Assembly: GCA_022578965.1 (NCBI GenBank)
Contig: MU400506.1
Span: forward strand, 1,054,001-1,118,000
DNA: 64,000 nucleotides
Source of the DNA: Xylaria sp. FL1777
Lineage: Eukaryota > Ascomycota > Sordariomycetes > Xylariales > Xylariaceae
Reading direction: 5' to 3'
A model generated the notes under the pieces. It was not told where the DNA came from. It made no database searches and worked only from the letters and a program-made list of their open reading frames with translations. Shown here piece after piece: positions 57,456 through 64,000 of this stretch. The stretch's first letter is position 1; every line of letters starts with the position of its first letter. Position numbers and translations under genes: made by a program.

Positions 57456-58787
57456 ATGGCCGCTCCCACGCAAGACCAGCAAGCTGTGGTCGATATTCGC
57501 CCATTACTGCAACGCCTATGGCCAGATCCAGAAAAGGAGAATGTGACAGCCCATGAGATTGCTGAGGCAATCTCACTAATCTTCGTCAATAAGTTGAGCC
57601 CCGTTCAAACGGGGTCACTCCTGACAGCTCTACATTTTACCGGCTGGGATCGTCGTGCTGATGTTTTGGCTGAAGCCTCGGCCGCCATGCGCCGTCATGC
57701 TGCAAAGATTGACTTCCAGGGCTTAGAGAACGTGATATCGAAGGCAAGGCGGCGCGAGGGAAATTACTTGGGTGGGCTGGTGAGTTTATCTTTAGAGCGC
57801 TAACACGACAAGGAGGGAAGACTGGTGGGAGCTCTGAATAGGAGGCTGAAGATATAATACTGACCCTTTTCTATATAGTGCGACATTGTTGGCACAGGAG
57901 GCGACTCCCACCATACATTCAACATCTCCACTACATCTTCTATCCTCGGCTCCTCCTTGCTCCTCCTTGCAAAGCACGGCAACCGGGCGTCGACCTCCAA
58001 GTCCGGCTCCGCTGACTTGCTCATGAACATGCAACCAAAGCCTGCCCAGCTCGCTCGAATTACCCCCGACACCATCTCTAGCGTCTACCAGTCCACCAAT
58101 TACGCCTTCCTATTTGCCCCTGTCTTCCACCCGGGCATGAGGTATGTTGCGCCTATCCGTAAAGAACTCGGATGGCGCACTATCTTCAATCTCTTAGGCC
58201 CCTTAAGCAACCCCCTAGACGATGCCATTGAAGCGCGTATGCTAGGCGTTGCGCGCGATGACCTGGGCCCTGTCTTCGCCGAGGCGTTACGGTTGGCCGG
58301 TGCTAAGAAAGGGCTAATTGTCTGTGGTCAAGAGCAACTAGATGAGATCTCATGCGCGGGACCTACTCTCTGCTGGCAACTGGTCGGAAACAGTAACGAT
58401 GATAACGTGCAGGTCCAGCACTTTTTAGTCGAACCTAAGGACTTCGGTCTTAGTGCACACCCACTCCACACTGTATCGCCAGGCAAAGAGCCCCATGAAA
58501 ACGCAGAAATTCTTCGTAAGATTCTCCAGGACGAACTTCCAGACGACGATCCCATCCTCGAATTCGTGCTCTTGAACACGGCGGCCTTGTTTGTTGTGTC
58601 TGGCATCTGCGAGGCTGACACGAGTGCCATGGGCCCTGGTGATGATGGCCAGGTCATCAAGGAGAGAGGGCCCGGAAACGGACGCTGGAAGGAGGGAGTC
58701 AGGAGGGCAAGGTGGACAATCAAAAGCGGTGAAGCTTGGAAACAGTGGAGTGCTTTCGCCGAAGTCACGAATACCTTACCCATATAA
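57456..58787 (+). CDS. trp4: Anthranilate phosphoribosyltransferase (tryptophan biosynthesis)
   Basis: Exon 1 (57456-57779) and exon 2 (57879-58787) join in phase across a 99-nt intron (GTGAGT to TATAG) and give 410 residues. The ATG at 57456 opens MAAPTQDQQAVVDIRPLL; the frame upstream is open but has no better ATG. The N-terminal helical domain (AHEIAEAISLIF, LSPVQTGSLLTALHFTGWD) is followed by the PRPP-binding GTGGDSHHTFNIST and KHGNRASTSKSGSADLL, then FAPVFHPGMRYVAPIRKELG and FNLLGPLSNP. Both magnesium-PRPP and anthranilate-binding regions look intact. The enzyme makes N-(5-phosphoribosyl)anthranilate, the second step of tryptophan synthesis, as a cytosolic dimer in relatives. Length and end (TNTLPI) are normal. 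Confidence 0.95.
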
Positions 58788-59578
58788 GATCACTTAACAT
58801 GTATCACCGGGAAAGGAAAAGGGAGAGGGGTGGCGGTTAATGCGTCAATAAAATGACGGTGAGACTCAAAAAAAAGCCGACCAGGATGGTAATATCTCAA
58901 GATCTAGCTATGTCCTTGCTTCACCATGCCAGAGTCGGCATCCCGCCCTGGACCACATGTTTGGCGTAGGATTTGCTAAAGAGGAAATTAGTAGAGCAAA
59001 AAGAAAGGGAACAAAAAAAAGGGGGGGGAGGGGGGGAATTCGGACCTTTGATAATGAAAGAACATTCGCTCTCGACTGGGAAATTAAGTATGTGCTGTGG
59101 GAGATAGCTAGCTTGATAATGAAGGAACCTTGGGCACTGTTGGATATTCGCATAGGAGCAGGCTTTTACTACAATATTCGTGTGCTGAATTCTAGTATAG
59201 GATATAGTAGGTACTCTTATTTCCTAGAACAAGATATTAGGAATAAAGATTGCCACACGTCTTGATAATAACAACATAAATAGAACGCAGCACTTGGTGA
59301 GAGGTGGTGACAGACAGTCGTGGTTAGGAGCAGTATATGGTCTATCTAGCATATATTGTCGAGTTACAGTATATGAGAACATGCCTGCTTAATCTGCTAC
59401 TTGAAGACATCCGAGTAAGTATTACATGTGCTGGTAGTTAATGTCTGTCTACTGACAGAGACTACACCATCTTGCTAAGGTCTCCGGAAATGTACTCTGC
59501 TCAATGAGTACCCCTTCCTTTCCCAAACCCTCTCTTTCTGAAACGCCAACTAGGATTTCGCTCTGACCCATCCTTATC
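58788..59578. other. Convergent intergenic region
   Basis: Between the ends of the phosphoribosyltransferase gene and the tRNA ligase gene. It contains an A-rich then G-rich run at 59010-59037. No gene is supported. Confidence 0.45.
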
Positions 59579-61957
59579 CTATCTAGACAGCACGCCACGA
59601 ACAGTCCCCTTCAACGTCGGTTTCCCCTCAAAGACACGTTCACCAATGCCAGTGTTGTTTCCACTTCCAACATCGAGCCAACGTGCTAGTAAATCGTTGC
59701 TCTCTTTGGGCTTGACACCATCATCGCGTGTTCCCACCGTAATGTGTGCCACCTTGTTGACGCAAGTCCATTTATCCTCTTGATCCAGTAGCCGTACCAC
59801 AATAGCCATTATGCGATCGTCGAACACAACGCGCTCAAGCATAACTTCGCACTCGCCGACCTTGCCATCTACGGACTGACTCTCAGCTTCAAGGGCAGTA
59901 TAGCGCTGCCATAATTCAGGATGCTGCTTAGCGGTGACCCTGTGCATGAGTGTGACGTGAAAAAGCGGCTGAATGCGCCGAGTCTGCTGGAGTTGCTTGT
60001 AAAACCGTTGCATCGGTGGATCAACGCCCTTGAAGGCCGATTCGAGTGCCACATTGACCTCCTTAGCAGGAACTGAGATAGACATATACTCGAGCGGCTT
60101 CTTCTTCTTTGGGTCGTTGGATTTCTGAGCCTCTTGTTGCCTTTGTTCCTTCTTGCTCGTGCGGTCGGGTATCGTGTGCTTTATGCTGGGTGAATAATCT
60201 TCAATGGCACTCTTGACGGCCTCATCCAGATCTTCTGCGCTTGGCATTTTCGGAATCAGCAACGGATATTTCTTGTGAAGTTCGGTGACTATCTTCTCAA
60301 CATTAACACGACTTCCCTGAGCGGGATCGAGGTCAATAACGAAGTCGAAGCCATCATCAGGCCTACTCTCCGGGTCGCAAGGCTGAAACCTGGATATGAA
60401 ATTCTCCATGATGCCAATCACCTTATTTTCATCTGATGCGGCTTGGATAGTTTGGTGATTATCGCCACGTTTCAGTACGCGCTCTCTTGTGACTCTTCTG
60501 ACTTCGTCAATGTCACCATGAGCATAATTTAGGGCGACGAGTCGAGCGTTCTTGTGCTGAAGGGAGACATCCTTGATGATTTGTTCTCGCTCTCGGCGTT
60601 CTGAGTTATTCCGGTCAGCAATAACAACCGGATGTTCCGTCAAAAGCGACATAACGGCCTGAACCATCCTCGTGGGACGGTTTTTGCCTTGAATATTGTC
60701 GTTCTGAACGATACCCCAACCGAACAGATGAGTTAATGCTACGCCAACGGTAGTTTTCCCGCATCCGATTGTTGCAATGGGAACGAGAACAACATCGCCT
60801 GAGACGCTTGAGGTCTCATTTCCGAATATATTCTCAATATTTGCAGCGTCAGACCCCTTCAAGTTCTTATAGGCCAAGAATTCGTCCCGGAGGGCGATAA
60901 TACCATGATTCTGGTTGTAAAGCTTGCCTAATTGCGGGTCTTTGGCTAATCTTTGACGGGCATAAAGTAGATACTCCTCGGTAATCTTAGCGTGCTTTTT
61001 GAACTTCGGTGGCTTTCCAGAAATGAGGGCTTTGGTGCATTCTCGCCATTGCCGGTACAACAAGTATGGCTCTTCAAACTTAAATTTGAAGAACCAGTCG
61101 TTGTAAGTTTTCTGTTCCGCATCGGATGAAATTCCGCAGCGGATGACAAAGCCCTCAACGTCTCGGCCCTCATGTGCGCCAGATTCAGCAACCTGTTCTA
61201 GGAAGTTCTTGACGGTTTCGACATCGTCGAAAGATTTCAACCCAACCTTCCGGAAGCCCCACTCATCTGCAAATTGCTGGACCAGATCGCTTGAATATGT
61301 CATGAATTCCGGAATATTGACGTTGATACCGTGGAGATATAGGCCAGCCTTGTCAGGGCCGTAAGCCAAAATGTGTTCCTCGAAGTCATCGTCGCAAAGT
61401 TCAGCAACCGCCGTGACATTTCTACGCCGCAACTCCCGCGCGAACTCCTCTCTTGTCTTTCCAATGGTGGCTAACTGTTTATCCACCCATCTCTCGCCGG
61501 CACTGGCGTGGCTCACCTCGACATCGCTACGGTCTCCAGTCGAATGCTTACTGCAAACGAGTAGAGTCTCGTCTTCTAAGCCGCTGATAAAGATGATACA
61601 GCCGTTCTCCTTCAAGGTGAGCTCATAAGGACCTCGCGTTTTGCGCCTAATATTCTCCCATTTTGTGTCGGAGACCTCATTGACGTTGAAGAATTTATCG
61701 TAGCCTCTTACGGCGATCTCATAGTCGTTACGACGATTCCTGGTCGTGAAGAGGCCCCGCGCATAGGTAGGTAGATTGGGTTTCTTGTAATCCCAGTCTT
61801 GAAAGCGCCACGAGTCGACACTGATACCGTCTGGTGATCCGGCGATCTTGAAAGTTGTCTTTTTGACCTTGAATCCTTTCTTGCCGTTCAGAGCGCCGAC
61901 AAGCTGCGAGTTCTGCCGAGGATCCTGCTCACAGAAAGGGGCTTTGGGAAGATCCAT
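59579..61957 (-). CDS. trl1: Fungal tRNA ligase Trl1 (ligase, kinase, cyclic phosphodiesterase)
   Basis: A single exon of 792 residues from an ATG in good context. Domain 1 is the adenylyltransferase ligase, with LKENG at 115-119 (nucleotidyl lysine K116), then CSKHST and DVEGFVIR. Domain 2 is the polynucleotide kinase, with the P-loop GCGKTT at 398-403. Domain 3 is the 2H-type cyclic phosphodiesterase, with paired HVT and HIT motifs in FHVTLMHR and AHITVGT. All three active sites look intact. The enzyme heals and seals tRNA halves after intron removal, and in yeast also the HAC1 mRNA in the unfolded protein response. A basic linker (KKEQRQQEAQ) separates the kinase and phosphodiesterase parts. 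The absence of introns and the length fit the family. Confidence 0.95.
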   Translation of the reverse strand: MDLPKAPFCEQDPRQNSQLVGALNGKKGFKVKKTTFKIAGSPDGISVDSWRFQDWDYKKPNLPTYARGLFTTRNRRNDYEIAVRGYDKFFNVNEVSDTKWENIRRKTRGPYELTLKENGCIIFISGLEDETLLVCSKHSTGDRSDVEVSHASAGERWVDKQLATIGKTREEFARELRRRNVTAVAELCDDDFEEHILAYGPDKAGLYLHGINVNIPEFMTYSSDLVQQFADEWGFRKVGLKSFDDVETVKNFLEQVAESGAHEGRDVEGFVIRCGISSDAEQKTYNDWFFKFKFEEPYLLYRQWRECTKALISGKPPKFKKHAKITEEYLLYARQRLAKDPQLGKLYNQNHGIIALRDEFLAYKNLKGSDAANIENIFGNETSSVSGDVVLVPIATIGCGKTTVGVALTHLFGWGIVQNDNIQGKNRPTRMVQAVMSLLTEHPVVIADRNNSERREREQIIKDVSLQHKNARLVALNYAHGDIDEVRRVTRERVLKRGDNHQTIQAASDENKVIGIMENFISRFQPCDPESRPDDGFDFVIDLDPAQGSRVNVEKIVTELHKKYPLLIPKMPSAEDLDEAVKSAIEDYSPSIKHTIPDRTSKKEQRQQEAQKSNDPKKKKPLEYMSISVPAKEVNVALESAFKGVDPPMQRFYKQLQQTRRIQPLFHVTLMHRVTAKQHPELWQRYTALEAESQSVDGKVGECEVMLERVVFDDRIMAIVVRLLDQEDKWTCVNKVAHITVGTRDDGVKPKESNDLLARWLDVGSGNNTGIGERVFEGKPTLKGTVRGVLSR

Positions 61958-62960
61958 GGCGTCCTGCTGGCCGGGGTGTGAACTGCTAGAGAAACGAACG
62001 ATTCCAGGTTGGAACCCGAGTCGCGAGACCAGGAGAGTATGACGAACTGTCCGACCCCCAATTACTGTGAATCTAGCGGTGGTCCTAGATATGATAGATG
62101 TACAACGAAGAAAGGAGCTGGGAGTGTAGCAAGAAGTCAGCCGGCTTGTCGTCCTCGTAACTAAGTAGCTGGTGAGTGATAGTGGATATTATGTGGTGGA
62201 GATTGTCAAGGTCAGGTAGGATGTGATCGTCTTGAGATAAGATGGAGGGAGCAGAGGTCAGATGAAGGAAGGTGTGTGTGCTGCCTTTCCTCGTTTTTGT
62301 CTCTCGGCATGCATTGGCAGTGCAAAACACAAAAAGTCAACCTTTTAAAGAAACATATCTCAGGATGTCCAGGCAGTAGAAGACACACAGTACATGACGA
62401 AGTGTGTATGTGGGAGAGAGAATGAGGGTTGAAACGGAATTAGAAAAGGATCACCAGGTACCTCTTGCTTAGGGAGCTTCCAGCTGCCCGCATGACTCAC
62501 TTGCACTGTCGCAGAGCCAGCTACCTACCTACCTAGGTAACCTTCAATGTTTCATACTAGGCAGTGCAGGTACATGCAGTATAGCTTAAGGTTCAATGCT
62601 GGGAGTAACAACCTGGTGTGAAAAAAAGAGCAGGCGAAATGAGAGAAGCTGATGGCTTTTCAGCACATCGCCCTAATCCTAAGGAGGTAGCAAACAGCAA
62701 ACTCCCCGCGATCCCCACTAATTGACGGGATACCAATGCCCTACGACAGCCCTCTGCGCGGGTTTGGCGGGGTAGATAGTAGATACCTTTTTTTTAGCTA
62801 TGCGTCATACGGCAAACCCCTCCAAAAAAAAGTTCGCTTCTCTTTCACAGCCCTGCATTTATCTACAAGCGTCGTTTTGTTAGGCAGAGTGTCTGGCTTG
62901 GTTGATACACCAATCTAACTACCCACAGTAGAACGGTCGGAGTTTCTGAGGCCCATCATT
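61958..62960. promoter_or_regulatory. Divergent region, tRNA ligase and ankyrin genes
   Basis: One kilobase between two start codons facing away. It contains the palindromic word stretch CTACCTACCTACCTAGGTAA near 62521-62540. A minus-strand frame at 62085-62330 is not supported. Confidence 0.45.
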
Positions 62961-63617
62961 ATGCCTGCCAATCCCTTCCTCCTTGCCGCTGACAATAGCT
63001 CGGCCCTTCTGCCCCTCCTTCGCGAAAATCCGGCTCTGGCCGCCCAGCAAGACGAGCACGGCTACTCTCTGATCCACGCCGCTGCCAGCTACAACCACCT
63101 GGACCTTCTACGTACCCTTGTCCAGGAGTTCAAAGTCGATGTCAACTTACGCGATGAAGACGACGAGACAGCCTTGTTTGTTGTTGAGACGGTCGAAGCT
63201 GCTAAAGTCCTCGTTGAAGAGCTCGGCGCCGAGCTCATGATCAAAGGATCCGACGGCTACAGTGCCAGCCAAAAGATCGCCGAGGAAGGCGACTTTCCAG
63301 ACGTTGCTGAATACCTCAGACTCAAAGAAGCAGAGCGGGCCCAAACCCTATCAAACGGCGTTAATGGTGAACCCGCACAAGATGCCAACCATGTGCCACC
63401 CTTGCCCGAAGGACTCAACCTTTCTGTCAGCACCATCACTCCCGCCGAAAACAACGAGAATGAAGTCGACCCCGAGTTTAGAAGAAGGATAGAGGAGCTA
63501 GCTCAGCGTGGGGACTTTCACAGTCAAGAGGGCCAGGCTGCGCTCAGACAGCTTGTCCAGGATGCGATCTCCAATGAAAATCTCGCAGACCGTAATGTTC
63601 GGCCCCGTCAAGACTGA
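62961..63617 (+). CDS. Small ankyrin-repeat protein
   Basis: A single exon of 218 residues. The ATG at 62961 follows CCATCATT. Ankyrin-type helices are visible: HGYSLIHAAASYNHLDLLRT, then VNLRDEDDETALFVVETVEAAKVLV and IKGSDGYSASQKIAEEGDF, about three repeats up to residue 120. The second half is polar and ends in a charged helix (RRRIEELAQRGDF) and NENLADRNVRPRQD. It resembles S. pombe SPCP1E11.10 and more distantly yeast Yar1, a chaperone of ribosomal protein uS3; that job is only a guess here. It is probably cytosolic or nuclear. Its stop lies 53 bases from the stop of the facing gene, so the 3' UTRs must overlap. Confidence 0.85.
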   Translation: MPANPFLLAADNSSALLPLLRENPALAAQQDEHGYSLIHAAASYNHLDLLRTLVQEFKVDVNLRDEDDETALFVVETVEAAKVLVEELGAELMIKGSDGYSASQKIAEEGDFPDVAEYLRLKEAERAQTLSNGVNGEPAQDANHVPPLPEGLNLSVSTITPAENNENEVDPEFRRRIEELAQRGDFHSQEGQAALRQLVQDAISNENLADRNVRPRQD

Positions 63618-63670
63618 GCATTACAAGATATGTATATCTTCCGGCCACGATCACAAATGAATACCCCTGC

Positions 63671-64000
63671 TTATTCATGCCCCTTGATCTCCCAGAGAAC
63701 ATACTCTCCTGGGCTGGTTGGTGGCCTCATAATCGTACAATCTGCACCAAGCCCCATGACACCTTGAGTGAATGGCGTAGCGCTGAAGGAGAACCATGCT
63801 TTTGGCGGAAGGGTTCTAATCACCTCCGCTAGGGTGTCTGCTGCCCATCCCGGCGGCAGGAATCCCTCCCAGCTAACTTTGCACAGCCGACCCTCACTAG
63901 TTTCGGTGGGATCGCCTGGCACCGTGTAGGTGGACAGGTAAGGGTCGATATTATCGCAAAGCTTTACCCGAGGACTCTCTAGCCGGACGAGAGAGAGCCA
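63671..64000 (-). CDS. Probable RNase P p40 subunit, C-terminal part (5' end outside window)
   Basis: The frame is open from the right edge to a stop at 63671, giving 109 residues. The sequence LVRLESPRVKLCDNIDPYLS, then GRLCKVSWEGFLPPGW and KAWFSFSATPF, fits the C-terminal region of the fungal RNase P/MRP 40-kDa protein as I remember it. The end is GEYVLWEIKGHE. The assignment rests on short blocks only, so another family with an SPRV-type motif cannot be ruled out. The N-terminal part and start are beyond the window. The 3' end faces the ankyrin gene closely. Confidence 0.55.
   Translation of the reverse strand, partial: WLSLVRLESPRVKLCDNIDPYLSTYTVPGDPTETSEGRLCKVSWEGFLPPGWAADTLAEVIRTLPPKAWFSFSATPFTQGVMGLGADCTIMRPPTSPGEYVLWEIKGHE

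Overview
The window is nuclear DNA of a filamentous ascomycete (Pezizomycotina, most likely a sordariomycete). The evidence is the gene content: a DIM-5-type histone H3K9 methyltransferase, a domesticated RVT-type reverse transcriptase, a fungal Trl1 tRNA ligase, HIR3, an exomer ChAPs protein and a Zn2Cys6 regulator. Introns are mostly 40-180 nt with GTRNGT donors, CTRAY branch sites and YAG acceptors. Genes lie on both strands, with long gene-poor stretches between some of them. Exon boundaries below were worked out by hand from splice signals and reading-frame phase.

Left part (1-16 kb): the 3' end of a small-molecule methyltransferase gene runs in from the left edge. Next come a multi-exon conserved-looking protein of unknown function (minus strand, possibly disrupted), the DIM-5/KMT1 homologue, a UBTD-type ubiquitin-domain protein whose start codon is isolated by an intron, the RVT gene, and a single-pass membrane protein with a very acidic outer region.

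Middle (16-28 kb): HIR3 (minus) and a ChAPs/Bch1-like exomer gene (plus) are divergently transcribed from a shared region of about 0.85 kb. A mitochondrial S-adenosylmethionine carrier follows. 28-33.8 kb is gene-poor with simple repeats and leads into a large Zn2Cys6 transcription factor (33826-37115) whose zinc cluster is split by a 595-nt intron containing a 27-A run. 37-42.8 kb is again gene-poor.

Right part (42.8-64 kb): S-adenosylhomocysteine hydrolase with a 13-nt last coding exon, eIF3h, a UPF0643 protein, an AT-rich gene-free stretch (about 51.3-54.3 kb) near a degenerate tRNA-like element, a small UPF0132/DUF4870-like membrane protein, mitochondrial uL10m divergent from anthranilate phosphoribosyltransferase, the tRNA ligase divergent from an ankyrin protein, and the 3' end of a probable RNase P p40 subunit gene cut by the right edge.

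Most genes are housekeeping. I see no biosynthetic cluster, no CRISPR, no rRNA and no intact transposon. The least ordinary gene is the RVT: it looks intact over 993 codons, but the position I take to be the catalytic aspartate of RT motif A is valine. Several gene models depend on unusual splicing (isolated ATG, 13-nt terminal exon, 37- and 39-nt introns).
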